DNA of 64,000 nucleotides from Branchiostoma lanceolatum. Its lineage: Eukaryota; Chordata; Leptocardii; Amphioxiformes; Branchiostomatidae. A program made the position numbers and the translations under genes. The stretch covers positions 11,186,001-11,250,000 of the forward strand of contig NC_089735.1 in the NCBI RefSeq assembly GCF_035083965.1, written 5' to 3'. The notes under the pieces are model-generated. The model worked only from the letters and a program-made list of their open reading frames with translations. It was not told the DNA's origin and made no database searches. Shown in pieces: positions 1 to 11,849 of the stretch. Every line of letters begins with the position of its first letter. The stretch's first letter is position 1.

Positions 1-285
1 TAACCAGTAAACCATCTTAGGTGCAACACACCAGTTTTATACAGTAAGTACAAGCTGTTTAAGACAGGACTGTAAGGTTTGATCCTCCCACACTGGGATG
101 GACACCAATTCTTATCAATAAGTGTGTTGGGATCTTTATTGTGCTCCAAGTTTAGCACTCCTCAAGCAAGGGATCCCCACTTAACATCCCAACCAAGAGT
201 ACATCCCTGACCCAACCTAGTTAAGTGGAGTGATCATGAAGATATTTGGATTTAGTGCCTTTCACAATGAAAACATAAAGACCTC

Positions 286-350
286 CTAGGGATTCGAACC
301 CAGGGCCTTTAGACTCTGAGTCAATAACTAGAAGGCCACAGGATGCTTTT
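286..350 (-). repeat. tRNA-like SINE fragment
   Basis: On the minus strand this stretch contains GGGTTCGAATCCCT, a perfect RNA polymerase III B box inside a T-arm-like hairpin, preceded by an anticodon-arm-like segment. No 7-bp acceptor stem closes around it, so it looks like the head of a tRNA-derived SINE and not a functional tRNA gene. Confidence 0.45.
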
Positions 351-399
351 GACAGCATCAACACCTTATTCAGCCTATAATGCACGTGTATAAGAGTGT

Positions 400-608
400 T
401 TAACTCAAATGTTGTTGTTCTTCTCTTCATGACAGGAGCACATGAGACTACAGAGGATTGGGATGCGTACTGACGGCTATCTCGACCAGGGACACACTCT
501 GACATCATTCGGTTAAAAAAGCCACGAAATGGCTCAAACTTGTGAAACATCCAACCAGGGTTCTCTCCATCCAATGATCGATTTTGCTGCTTGAGACGGA
601 AACAATCT
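400..608 (-). CDS. Possible single exon, unidentified
   Basis: A minus-strand open frame follows an acceptor-like site (gcgacag, then exon from about 608). Its first roughly 65 codons have a balanced composition (FRLKQQNRSLDGENPGW is near the start), before the frame runs into SINE-like sequence. I do not recognise the peptide and cannot place a donor or a neighbouring exon. If real, it belongs to a gene continuing off the left edge. It may equally be a chance open frame. Confidence 0.15.
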
Positions 609-1460
609 CCAACCATTCTGTCGCGCTAAAAATTGAACCTTCATGCCATTTTCATCAAGACATCAACAATGCAACATAAGCTTCCACAAAATTAAGATGA
701 AATGCTATTTAGCATTTGCCCCTCCAGAATGCACAAAGTAGCATTTCGGAGGATTTAAGATCAAAATTTCCAAGGGGAGCATGCCCCAAGGCCAACACCC
801 CTTTAGATCACTAGTGGCTTCGAAACTCAACACAGAGCTTTGAGAGGAAGAAAATTTGAGTTGGACTTTGGAGAGAACCCTGCATCCAACACTGCACTGA
901 ATGCTGCTTTTTCACAGGCAGGGTACATATGTGACGTCACAGTTGTTTTGATATGAGATTATTCTGAGTTCTTTGAATACTGACAATTGTTTTCTGTAAA
1001 GTAGATTCAGCAGATATTACTGTGATATTAGGTACTAGCAAAATAAGGAATTATTTGTATATAGAGTTGATAAATTTTGTGACGTGTTTGTGTATTTTCG
1101 ACAGAACTTTGGTTACCAAATAACTACACATACTTGCAGAGCTGCTATGTTCGTTTTTGTATGAGTCACAGACCTCAATGTTTTCGTTGTTTTTTTTCAA
1201 GGATGTACATATTTGAATTTAATTGAGATTGACTAATTTGATTACAAATTGGCAAAAGCCTGAAAGCAATAATGATTATCATGCCATTGAATGCAGACGA
1301 AGTGTTTTTCTTGACTGTTAGTCTGTTACACAGAAAACCATTTCAAGGTATTATGGCCATACCAGTGTGTCTTTGAATCTGCCACAAGTCTGTTGTAGGG
1401 ACTACTGAAGATATCAAGCTTATAACACCGTCCACTATAATGTAAGCACATGTATAAGCA

Positions 1461-1680
1461 ATAGACCGATCCTATGGCCCTGCCCACGTCGATCATTCAA
1501 AATGTAGAAATGAGAAAACAAAAAAAGTTGAAATGCATGGCAAAAACACACAAATGGAAGACAAAAATGTAGAAATGCAAAACAAAAAAACAACAAAAAA
1601 AACGCAACAATTGACTGAGCTCTGTCCACTAGCTTTCTGGTTGTATGACTATTCTGATGGACAGCCAGGATCGGTCTCTT
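1461..1680. mobile_element. MITE-like element with terminal inverted repeats
   Basis: The left end AGACCGATCCT (1463-1473) is matched by its reverse complement near 1667-1677, bounding an A-rich interior of about 200 bp. A second member sits at about 34,669-34,823 and shares the GCCC(T/C)GCCCAC block, the AAAATGTAGAAATGCAAAA-like core and the right end GATGGACAG..AGGATC. It is too short to encode a transposase, so it is non-autonomous. Confidence 0.5.
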
Positions 1681-2207
1681 AAAAAGGGCTATAAAATTCA
1701 AGGCATGATGTGACATTGAACAAGTTGTCTGTAATTGTACTGACTGGTGTGTAGTCTTGTACAAGTGTGTTATGTGTGAGCACTGAAAACAAACTTTGTT
1801 GTTGATTTTGGAAAATTCTAATAAATATGTAAAAATGCAAAATTGTGGAAATGGGATGACCAAATACGATCGTCGGCTTTGCCAGCAATTCACTATCAAG
1901 TATAATTGTATAAGAGAGACTGATGTAGATCTATCAGCACTTTCTTCATGTATATCATAGCACATATAGGATATGATGATGTGTGCATGAGTGAATCCAA
2001 CATCTATTCTTTTACACACCTTGAAGTACTTTTCTAACTACAATTACAGCTTTTAAAATGTTGAATTCTGGTTGCTTCGTCAAATATCACACAATAAACT
2101 GTATTCTATTATAGGTGGGTGGATTTGTTTCCTTTTGTTGATAGTAGAAGATATCGATGGTTTAATCAGTTCCAGGGACAGGTTACTGTTCTTCATCTTA
2201 ATCGACA

Positions 2208-2540
2208 TCCTCAATTGAGGTGAAGCATGATGCTTTTTCAAGAAGATAGTAGTGCAATATGGCTTTGCTACAGCTCATGTTTTCAGCCAAGCCCCCCTAC
2301 TCTTCTCGATAAGTGTGTTGGGCTCTTTTACACACAGAGGTTTGATGGCTGAGGCTAACTCCTGAAGCTGCCTTATACACAGGACTGCCGGCTTTATGTC
2401 ACCATCCGAAATGACAAATGACAATGTCCGTGCTGGGGCTGACCCTGGGACCAAACCCCTGCCCATAGATCCACGGAATTTGATCCATATGGTGAAGCAG
2501 GGTGATTGCCAACCGATTACGCCATAGGGCCATGCACTTT
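2208..2540 (-). repeat. tRNA-headed SINE copy
   Basis: Read on the minus strand, the head near 2540 has an A-box-like TGGCGTAATCGG and a B-box-like GGTTTGGTCCC about 45 bases later. The body includes CCGGCAGTCCTGTGTATAAG and ends in CATCATGCTTCACCTCAATT. Body and tail recur at 29,447-29,665 and partly at 10,140-10,340 and 24,893-25,100, so this is a dispersed family. Confidence 0.55.
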
Positions 2541-3399
2541 TAACTAAGAATACCACTCGCATCTTCTTAGATGTTAGATGAATGACCACTTGAGAACTTG
2601 TTTATCAATCTTTAATAGTTTTAACAAACATTTGTTTAAACTTACCTGATGCCATTTTTACTAGAATCAAAACATTGATTTTTTCCCATGTAACTCTAAT
2701 ATTAATAAGGTAACAGAACATTGGTCCCAAACTAAGGGTCATAAATATTGTTTATTTTACTTTTATTTAACATTTATTTTCAGGCAAAATTCATTAAGCC
2801 TGTTACAAAATTTAAAACTTGTATATCGAGTATTTTTGGGTCCACTTGCATTGCCCATTCTGTGTAGTTTTACTTTGTTGTTGTTTTGTTTCTTCTCACC
2901 TGATGATAGTACTAAGGACCAAAACGATATTATTCAGATAAAATGGCCATATAGCCAATATGATAAATCATCTTTTCCCATTACATACATTGTTAGCCTG
3001 TGTAACACAACTTTGTTAGTTGGTGTGACTGTGCATGGTTCTACAGAGCCCTCCCCACTGAGTCTGTGGCTATTCACCTCTACTTATGTCTGGAAATGGA
3101 TTTCCAAAAAAGTAGCAATACCAAGACGAGCTCAGGATTCTTTGTCATCATGTCCAATATTTCCACTGTTTCATGATAACCTGTCACTATGGAAACCGGT
3201 AATAACATTCTCCGACACCATGGTAACTGACAATTTGTTATAAATCATATGCATAAATCAAAAGGATTAGGATGTTCCAAATTCTCCTGATTTACATATG
3301 TTGGCTTCTAGAGGCCTGACCAGTGGGAGGGATGTTATGTATATAATAGTGACTGTGATTTAGTCAGACTACGTACTACATGTATTAGAGTCGTGTACT

Positions 3400-6300
3400 T
3401 CAGGAGGTCAACTGGCAAATGGGGTTGTCATAAACCATTTGTAGGTTGATCTTGTGTCCAACTAACTCCCGGATGTTGTCTATGCCATACTTGATCATGG
3501 TGGGTCTGAGGGGGTGAAAAAAAATAAGAGAACATGTTAGAACGAACAAACTATACCAAGAAATGCTTTCACTTTACCTGTCTCAAGAACACACTCAACT
3601 GGTAGGACCTTCTTGCAAACAGCAGTCCACATAAGGAACGAGCTCCCGGACAGTGGGATTGGGGATATCCGTGACAGTGGCCTTCAGTCATTTGAGAGAC
3701 ATGTCCATTACTACCTCCTTCAAACTACTTGATTAAGTTGCAAGAACTCTTAAGAATCGGCAGCTATGAGCCATTGATAAGCAACTGACTTTGTGTTCTT
3801 CTGTCGAGCTTTGCAGCCTATTTTGTCTAACATCCAGTGGCAGTTAGCCATTGCTCACAAAAGCCCCGGTCACACATAGCCGACCATGGTTTCCTGACCT
3901 TCTCCAGACCAAGGTTCTCACTTAGTTGTTAAGGTCATCAGTGGTTAGAGTTAGTCGTCAAGGTTGCCAACTAGTTTTTAAAGGTCACCTATGCCAGCCG
4001 ACTATAATTTTGAAAAATGAAAGCTGGGAAAGTCATTTTCCATTGGGATATGATTAGAGGAGCAAACTGGAGGATTCCAGACTACTCTCTACACAGCGCC
4101 AACCATGGTTGGGGAGTGGTTGTGAGCAAAGTTGTGAGAAGGTATTGAATGTGTGAATGGGGCTTAAAGCAAGTTACAGAAAAAAAAGAAAAGCTGCATG
4201 TACAGGACTCACCTCTCCAGTGACAAACCCCAGGCGATAACAGAGATGTCCTCAGGTAACCCCATGGGCAGCAGCATCTCTGGTCGGAACACCCCGGAGT
4301 TGCCGACCTCCACCCACTTCTGCAGACCTGTCAACATGGTGACGTACACAGTACATCATTGCACTGTCAGGGCTAGAAATTTGACTGTACACAAGAAATT
4401 TGACTGTACATGAGAAATTTGATGGTACACGAGAAATTTGACTGTGCACAAGAAATTTGACTGTACAGGAGAAATTTGACTGTACACCAGAAATTTTACT
4501 GTACACCGGAAAGTTGACTGTACACGAGAAACTTGACTGTACACCAGAAATTTGACTGTACACGAGACAACTGTACAATCATTACTAGAGAATGGTAGAA
4601 TAAATGACCTTCATGATAGACAGTAGTAGAATAAATGACCTTCATGATATACAATAGTAGAATAAATGACCTTCATGATAGCTGAACACCTCCATGCTTG
4701 GTTCTGTGTAGGGATTGTAGGCAGGCTTGAAACGTAGCTTCTCAATTCCTGTAAAGAAATTAACAAGTAGACACTACAAATGGATTCATATGATGCTAAA
4801 ACTTCAAATCATTTTGCAAAGGAAAACAAATGAAAAAGCAAATACTGTGTATTCATATGACCCTAGTGTGTTATGCTGAAAGGGCGTTATAATTGTAATG
4901 ATCAATTCAAATTCAACGAGCTAAATGTAATTTAAGAATCAACATATAATGAAGATATTAAGTTTGGGCTCCACATTGCAAGAAAACAAATCTTAAACCA
5001 CTAATTTCCAATACACCTGTATTTCCTATATAAGTCTATACATGGTTCTATTCCACACTGCAGCTAAGTGTTGCTGTGAAGAATGTGGTCCCAGTCAGTA
5101 GCGCCCTAAGAAAGGTGACAGATGGTCACAAAACGTCGGCTGGGTATTAACTCTCTGGTTGTGTACAAAGATATTTGTTGACCAACATTTCACACTTTCT
5201 TTAAAGACCTACCAAGTTTCTTAAAGAAGGCATGTAGCACTCCCATCAGGTCACCCAGGGTGAGGTTGTAGTCTGCCACGACCCCCTCGATCTGGTTAAA
5301 CTCAGCCAGGTGGGTGGCATCCAGGGTCTCGTTACGGAACACTCGATCAATGGAGAACAGTTTCACAGGTTTGAAGCCATCCTGTACAGAATATATATGA
5401 AAAACCTTAACTTCTCCTGCAGTATCATAGCAAGCCACAAGAAGGTCAATAATCAAACTTTGTTTTGCCAATACACGCCCACGCCCAAGTGTCATAAGGA
5501 TCCATCCACAACTTCTCGAGTTATCCTGTCAACAGAGAAACCCACAGACACACAAACAGCACCAAAAAAACATTTCACATGTGGTTCGTCCAATTAACCT
5601 TCTCCCTGCTGAGGAAAATGTTTGGCACCAGACTTTTATTGGTTATGGGATAAGGCAGCAGTGAGAAGGTTAACCAGACCAAGTCCACACAGGATACTGG
5701 CTGGTCAAACAGAAGTACAGGGGTTAAAACTGCAGATAGACTTTGTTAGAGATGCTGAGATGTGGTTATCTACCTTCTGCTGCTGGGCGAGTTGGTAGAG
5801 CATACGAGCGCTGACGGCCGTAGTGTGTGTCCGCAGGACATTCTTCTGTGCCTCCTCGCGTTTCCACTCATACTGGTACCTGAAAACAGGTAAAAACACT
5901 TTCAAACCAGATGTAAAACCCGCAAATTCCACTGCAGTACCAATAAAAGCTGCTAAGAGGCCCACAAATGAAACCTGTCTTTGGGATCGCAACACCTACC
6001 CACATACCAAATCTCAATATCATCAAAACATACCCTTGTCTGCAATTTGCAAACATCCAGAGATCAAAGATGGCAGGTCTCTCCTCTCCCCCACTCTCCT
6101 TTTATGGTCTTACGTGTCCAAGGTTGTTGGAAGTTTGTATCGCCCCCCGTCCCCGTTCAATGAAGGCTGATGGGCCCCGATGTACATGGCTTCTAATATT
6201 CCCCTCAGGAAATAATCTACATGTTGCAGACGAACAGTTCTATCCTGCACATCTCCTAAAGAAAGGGAAACTTCTATTCTACTCACCCTTGAGATCCGAA

Positions 6301-9300
6301 GCCTCCTTGTGAGTGAACGGTCTTCACCCTGTCCATGTATTCCTCTGGGAAACCCTGTGCATACATGGGTTCTACAACAGAAACATACACATGATGATAT
6401 ACACCATCTAAACAGACCTAGACATCAGCTATTGATTACTTTGACTTTGTTATAAGACCACACCAACTTAAGTTCTTGTTTCTCAGATTTGCCTGCTTCA
6501 TTCTTGACTAGTATTTTTTCTCAACATGGCAAGGCTAGAATTATTATATCTACCTTTGATGAAGAAGGTATCGTGTTCGTCTCGAGCCGGATGTTGTTGA
6601 GGCACGAAGAGAGTATCAAAGTTCCAGAACGAGCTCTCAATGTAGTTATTGGTCTTCATCTCTGTAAACCTGAAGTATAAAAAAAAGTGAAAAAAACTGT
6701 CAAAACTTTGCATTAATTTGGTTTAACTCAACAATCAAATCTGAGCCAAAAATATATCATCTGTTCCCACAACTCAGGGGCATCTTCACTAAATACATAA
6801 ACAGAGTTAGATATGCAGATGTTAGGTTGGACACCTGTCCTTTGAAGTAACATACATGTTACCTGTTGCTGCGTAGGTGCAACCAACTTAATTTCTTTCA
6901 AATCAGCGTTTTGTCCCCTTGTTAACTAATCTTAAGAGTGTAGAAGAGAATGTTGTTAGAAAACAAAACAAGTTAATCAGTCATTCTCTTGAAAGTGGGC
7001 AATGTAACTTATTGTTAGCATAGTATGTATGTGATTATTTCCCCCTCTCCCTGCTATCTAACCACATAACCTATACACATTTTGTTCCAAATGACTACCT
7101 GATCATGAACTGGATAAAGGTTAAAGTAGCGTGTGTGTGTGTGTGTGTGTGTGCTCATACATTATTTTGTTTTGTTGTGTTTATTATACAGTACTTTTGT
7201 TTGAATAAAGACCAATATAAAAGACTATGAGCAGGATCTCTACTGATAGAATCGCCAATTGTACTGGTAAGATCACCAATTGTACTGGTAGAATCGCTGA
7301 TTGTACTGGTAGAATTAACGATTGTACTAGAAGAGATCCTGATTGCGATCGCTGTCAATGGAGACACCGATGATCATGATCTCAACTGGTAGAATTGCCA
7401 AATCTGACAGATCTCTATCCTGACTCATACACACCCCATTTCCAGGAAGATCTGTCGGAACTGGGCACGAACTTTCAGCAGGGGGTGGAGATGGCCGCTG
7501 ACCGGAGGAACGCCCAGCGCGTCGAAGTTGTACGGCTTGAACTTCTTCTCCTTCCACAGACCACTGTCAATCAAACCACAAGCACAAGATATCGCTTAGC
7601 AACTATCAACGGGGATGGAAATACTGGTTGCATTATGCACTTTTGTGGACCCAAACATTTTGTGAAAAGTTAGGCCACACCAATTTTACTTGTTGCTTCT
7701 TGGATTTTTTTCAGAAAAAATTGAAGGGACAGGGCGAAAAAAAAAATTCTTTTTAAGGGTTAACATAACATAAAGAATAAGAGGATTATACAAGTTTCAG
7801 CTTTGCATGGCTCATTTTATGCAATGAACCCCTTTCTTTGATATTGAGAAACAGTTTTGATATATGAAAGATTATAACTTATGATCAATGTGACCACACT
7901 TTTTAGGTATGTGCAGGCCTTTATAATCTATCTTGGTGGCTATTTAGTTTGACAACTGAACAGATAGTAAATTTGTAAGTTAAAATTTGTGAATGGGAAT
8001 AGTGACCCAATTTTTTCAACATGGGAAAAACAGGACAGGCTATTCCGAGAAGCAACAAAATAAATTGGCGTGGCCTTACATAAAGGTACTATTGTACAGT
8101 AGTGTATAGCATATTCTTGACATTTAAGAGACGGAAAAAATGATAAAGCCTTTGTTATATTACAAGTTTATAAGATTTTGAAGTTAGCTGTAGAATTTCA
8201 GATACAAACTCTTAAGAGAGGCACCAATGAAATGATTTATCAGCTTTTCTGTCTGTCTGTTTGACTGTATATCTGTCTATATGATTGTAATAGTACATCC
8301 CTCCTACCTGTTTATCATCTCAGGTGTTAGGTCCGTGTCCAGCTTAGTAACTGATGTACTAAACCCGCTGCCCTTTTTTAGAACAAAACTGTTCATTGTT
8401 CTAGAGAAAAAAACAACAACACCATGTTGGATTCGGATCGAAGGACAATAAGATCAGAATACTAAACTTAACCACTATCACAAGAGGGCCTGCATGCTCT
8501 TTTCTGGAAAGGGGTAGGCAGCCAATTTTCATTTTTTCGTAATTCGTACTACCGTAGGGAGAGCCGTCTAAGTCACGTAACTCGAAGCAACACGATCAAA
8601 TTTTGTATAATCGCCTTCCTTGATTTTAGCGTACTAATATGTAGGGGGTTCATCAGAATTCAGCGTAAATTGTTGTCGGGACACCCCATGCAGATCCTCT
8701 CACAAGAACAAAGCTACTAGTAATCTCTACTTACACTTCTTGGATGAGTTTGCGTTTCTTCATCTCTTGCTTGACCTTGTTGTCAACACCTTCCCCTTGG
8801 TTGGCTGCTATGTCTTGAACAGTTTTCTGCACATCGTCTTCAATAGCACTAACCTGGAAATGGGCAGGTACTTTATCACTATTGGCCACACTGCTTTAAT
8901 TTCTTGGATTGGGAATTTTTGCAGGAAAGTATTGGAACAGGTTGGTGATATAAGGTCATAACAATTTGATTTCTTGGTTCTCCGATTTAAAAAAGAAAAG
9001 AGTTCCATGATCTTAAAACTTTGATGTTAAGACATAAGCACTAAGCAGCATGCCAAAATATGAGCCTTTTTGTGTGGATTAATGTCTTGAATCATGGTAA
9101 TATCTATATATTTCATATCACCTACCGCTTGTTTGACCACAGGTCCGTTTGCTCCTGTCTTGTCCATATGGATCCATTTCTTCTTCATGGCATTACTGAA
9201 ACCGACCTTGGCATTGGGAATGCTCTCCTGAAAGCAGTCATAAAGACATTGTTGGACAGAACTCTGTTATATGGATGATACAGTCCAATGTTACACAATA

Positions 9301-10636
9301 CCAGAGGGAATTCACCTGACAACATTTCGGCAATTCTTATGCTACCTTCCTCAGGACAATAATGACGATGCACATCACCTAATGCAAGTAACAAATTTAA
9401 AACAAGATTTAAAAGTATATGCAGATGACTAATTCCTTGACAAAGACTGGAGTCAAGCAGAAATTTGCTAAGTCCATATTCCTTTGTGTTGGTAGCTAGA
9501 GTTAAGAATCTACTGGTACTTAGCTGGAGTGTTACGCCAAATGGCCGTTACACTGGCATGACAACATGTACCAGACCGAACACAGAACACATGCGTCACA
9601 TATGCATTGCCATGGTAATGATGTTGTTCGCCCTCTGCGTTACCCAAGGCGCCCTGTTTTCCCAGTAGGCAATAGGATCTGTCAAAAGGGTGCTGTACTG
9701 TAAATCTGAAAATATTTGCAGTGGCTTTATTTTCGCAATTTTTGCGCTGCCTCTCCATTGCAAAATCACGACTAAACGCGATAAACTATTGCTTCAACTT
9801 CAAAACTTAAAACACCATGAAACCTTCCTTCCAGTCCTATCGTGAAATTAGATCCCTGCGAAAATAGATAAATTAACAGCAGCATACCATCAGCTTTTTT
9901 TGAAGGACGCCCTCTGGCGGAATGGCCCGGTACAGCACCGCTTCGTGGCTCCCGTTCTCTACCACCAGCTGTCCCTCTCCTGTCAACTCCCACCATTTGG
10001 ACACGCACTGTTCTGCCGTGATGACCTGAGGGGAAAGACAAACCAGTCATGTGGATCCAGAGTTTGTGGTTTCGAACCTTGCTCAGACACGGGGTGAGGG
10101 GTTGCATCTTAGCGTACAAATCGCCAACGGAATGCCCCTTCAGACTGGATGTTATGCATTTAAAGCCTTGTATTTGTGGAGCTCAGGTATCAAACCACTG
10201 CATGTTAAAAAGAGTTAGCGTGACCCAGTGTGCTTGGCAAATTATATACTGGCTCATTACTCGATGACCGAGAAAAAGAAACTCAAAAACCTTGATACCT
10301 TGAGGTGAAGCATGATGCTTCTTCAAGTAGAGAGTAAAACCGCAATTTCGTCAAATGATGAAAACCGGGTGAATCCTTAATTGCACCAATCTAAGTTAGA
10401 CACTAAGATTTTCTGTCCACATCCGGATCCTCTATCATATGCCCCCCTCCCCACCAGCTGCAACATTTGCGAACCGCACGAAAGTTTCGTACATCACCAA
10501 GAGACTGGAGACTTTTCACGGCTCCAACAACCAGCTGGTGGTCTTTTCCCAGTTGTCGAGCGATATCCTTGGTGTCCAGCCCATCATTGTCCTGTAGAAG
10601 TTGGAGAATGGTCGCATCCACGCCGTCTCCGGCCAT
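3400..10636 (-). CDS. FARSA: Phenylalanine--tRNA ligase alpha subunit, cytosolic
   Basis: Complete 13-exon gene, 499 aa (human about 508). Exons in transcript order: 10636-10493, 10025-9888, 9227-9126, 8853-8735, 8400-8308, 7563-7435, 6669-6554, 6371-6287, 5879-5774, 5381-5213, 4748-4671, 4327-4213, 3505-3400 (stop TGA 3402-3400). All junctions are GT..AG and in phase. Residues 1-70 are the N-terminal winged-helix domain ([13 protein letters not shown]). The class II catalytic core runs from about 220: [20 protein letters not shown], then [19 protein letters not shown] (motif 2, about 359-377) and [13 protein letters not shown] (motif 3). The enzyme pairs with FARSB in an alpha2beta2 tetramer and charges tRNA-Phe in the cytosol. 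The start ATG matches the family N-terminus. It is divergent from the ST8Sia gene. The exon 11 donor lies inside a tandem repeat (see findings). Confidence 0.96.
4375..4568. repeat. 20-bp minisatellite in FARSA intron 11
   Basis: About ten tandem copies of a unit of roughly 20 bp with consensus GAAATTTGACTGTACACNA lie between FARSA exons 11 and 12. Copies differ by one to three substitutions. The array stays open on the minus strand in more than one frame, which produces spurious open frames. Confidence 0.85.
4600..4692. repeat. 31-bp tandem repeat spanning a splice donor
   Basis: ATAAATGACCTTCATGATA occurs at 4600, 4631 and 4662, a period of 31 bp. The rightmost copy contains the end of FARSA exon 11 and its donor (minus strand GAAG|GTCATT, exon end at 4671). 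The other two copies reproduce the same donor inside the intron at 4640 and 4609. Confidence 0.85.
7131..7153. repeat. (GT)n microsatellite
   Basis: An uninterrupted GT dinucleotide run of about 23 bases lies in FARSA intron 6. Confidence 0.95.
7243..7333. repeat. Tandem repeat of about 25 bp in FARSA intron 6
   Basis: Four degenerate copies of a unit resembling ATTGTACTGGTAGAATCGC follow one another just right of the (GT)n run. There is no coding signal. Confidence 0.75.
7673..8075. mobile_element. PIF/Harbinger-like MITE in FARSA intron 5
   Basis: The left end GGCCACACCAATTTTACTTG continues into TTGCTTCTTGGA. The right end is its reverse complement (TCCGAGAAGCAACAAAATAA, then ATTGGCGTGGCC). 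The terminal inverted repeats are about 33 bp. Both ends abut the trinucleotide TTA (7670-7672 and 8076-8078), the target duplication typical of the PIF/Harbinger superfamily. The 403-bp interior has no transposase frame. A diverged end (TTAGGCCACATCAAC) occurs near 18,650. Confidence 0.75.
8079..8225. repeat. Fragment shared with the 28.2 kb hAT-like MITE
   Basis: This segment aligns by eye with about 28,296-28,420. Shared pieces include AGCATATTCTTGACAT, AAATGATAAAGCCTTTGTT versus AAATAATAAAATCTTTGTT, and TAAGATTTTGA. It begins directly at the right end of the Harbinger-like MITE and lacks the CAGGGCTCGAAAT terminus seen at 28 kb. Confidence 0.55.
10045..10345 (+). repeat. SINE-related fragment, FARSA intron 1
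   Basis: GGTTTCGAACCTTGC resembles a pol III B box. It is followed by GCTCAGGTATCAAACCACTG, which matches the body of the SINE family seen at 2.3 kb and 25 kb, and by TTGAGGTGAAGCATGATGCT, which matches the tail. Confidence 0.45.
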
Positions 10637-11849
10637 GATGAAACACTGTGTAAGCTACTCTCGTTCTCAGGGCTTCTAAACACAGTACTCTGGGTGCGTG
10701 GAATAGCGCCTCCTAGCGTGTCGATGCAAGTGTGCACTATACATGGCCTTGGTACTAGGTCGTCCTTCATAGCACTGTTTGCCGAAATACCAATGAGTGT
10801 TCTGTACTATTGGAAGGTCCTTGGAAAAATTGATTGAGAAAACCAAGACCACTTCAGAGAGAGCAGACCCTTCCTATAGGTCAGAACTAAAAAGAGAGCA
10901 TGCGAAGGCCTTAAATTAGGAGGTTCCATCAAGACTTTAGAATCTCATTAGGTGAAGTAAAAACTGATGAAAATTAACCAAAGTATCATCATAGTACATA
11001 ACTAAAGACCCGTATTGACAAGAACACACAAATGCTACGGACGCCCTACTCATATGTGATATTTATGCTAGATATTCATGCTAACGTTACACTTGGCCTA
11101 GCCTAGCTGTAACATTGTGCGACCACTGACGCCGAGAGGGACTATTGCCAATGGGATAGTACGTGCGATATTTTCTCTGTGCGTAACAATCTACTGCATG
11201 CATAAATAGGACTATATATTCAATGCCTTCGTGTTATCTGTGTTCTGGTATAGGTTGTGGCCTTTGGGTGGATGACGTCATTGCTGTGACGCATTACCCA
11301 GCCTCCCGTGGGACCGGTTCTTTCCCCGTGAGTTTACGGGTCAACGCGCATCGTTTTTTTTACCTGCCGGCAGACATGACGTTACTGAGTGACTTTATCA
11401 TATAGTTAAGTGATGGGAGTGTTATCTATGCTGTGATCTGCACTTTAATTGTTCTTTACTGTGTTATCAGGGTCTTGAAGAGCTGGAAGGCTTACTGACG
11501 TCATGGGCAGGTCTGTTTCGAGTGCAGGCGCACCGGTAATTCTGATATGGACTGTACTATTAATTTCAGGTGTGACAAAGGTGGCTCTACAACAATGGCT
11601 GCTGTTTTTTGTGTGTCCCCGTTGAAGATTCCGTTGAGGTAGTGAACTACAAGATACAAAGCAGCATGGGTGAGGGGCTGAGGGCCTTTGAGTAATCTCC
11701 TAGCAGATCTTTGAGGGGCAAAACCATAATGGCCTCTCATTACTGGGTGCAGGATCTGACCACTGGGGTCTGTGCCATGTTTATGACTGGTACATATTTG
11801 TTTATTTTCCAGATAATTCCTAATTCCCAAAGGTGAGGCATATGCATAG
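10637..11849. promoter_or_regulatory. Divergent promoter region, FARSA / ST8Sia
   Basis: This 1.2 kb spacer separates two head-to-head start codons and contains no supported exon. Two perfect CRE palindromes, TGACGTCA, lie at 11,273-11,280 and 11,496-11,503, and a half site (TGACGTTA) lies near 11,376. CRE/CREB binding is established for this octamer; its use here is inference. 5' untranslated exons may lie in this stretch. Confidence 0.4.

Larger units (their letters stand above)
1..3399. other. Left spacer, repeat-rich, no confident gene
   Basis: No convincing gene lies left of the FARSA stop codon. The stretch holds a tRNA-like SINE fragment (about 286-350), a small terminal-inverted-repeat element (1461-1680), a tRNA-headed SINE (about 2208-2540), a TGACGTCA palindrome near 932, and one doubtful minus-strand exon (about 400-610), each listed separately. 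An open frame at 2836-3243 (+) begins with a non-ATG codon and has no recognisable homology, so it is not annotated. Confidence 0.6.

Noticed and set aside
286..350. Possible functional tRNA gene
   Set aside because: The B box and T-arm are good, but no acceptor stem of seven pairs can be formed around it.
2836..3243. 135-codon open frame on the plus strand
   Set aside because: It begins with a non-ATG codon, has no recognisable similarity, no promoter or splice context, and sits in repeat-rich spacer.
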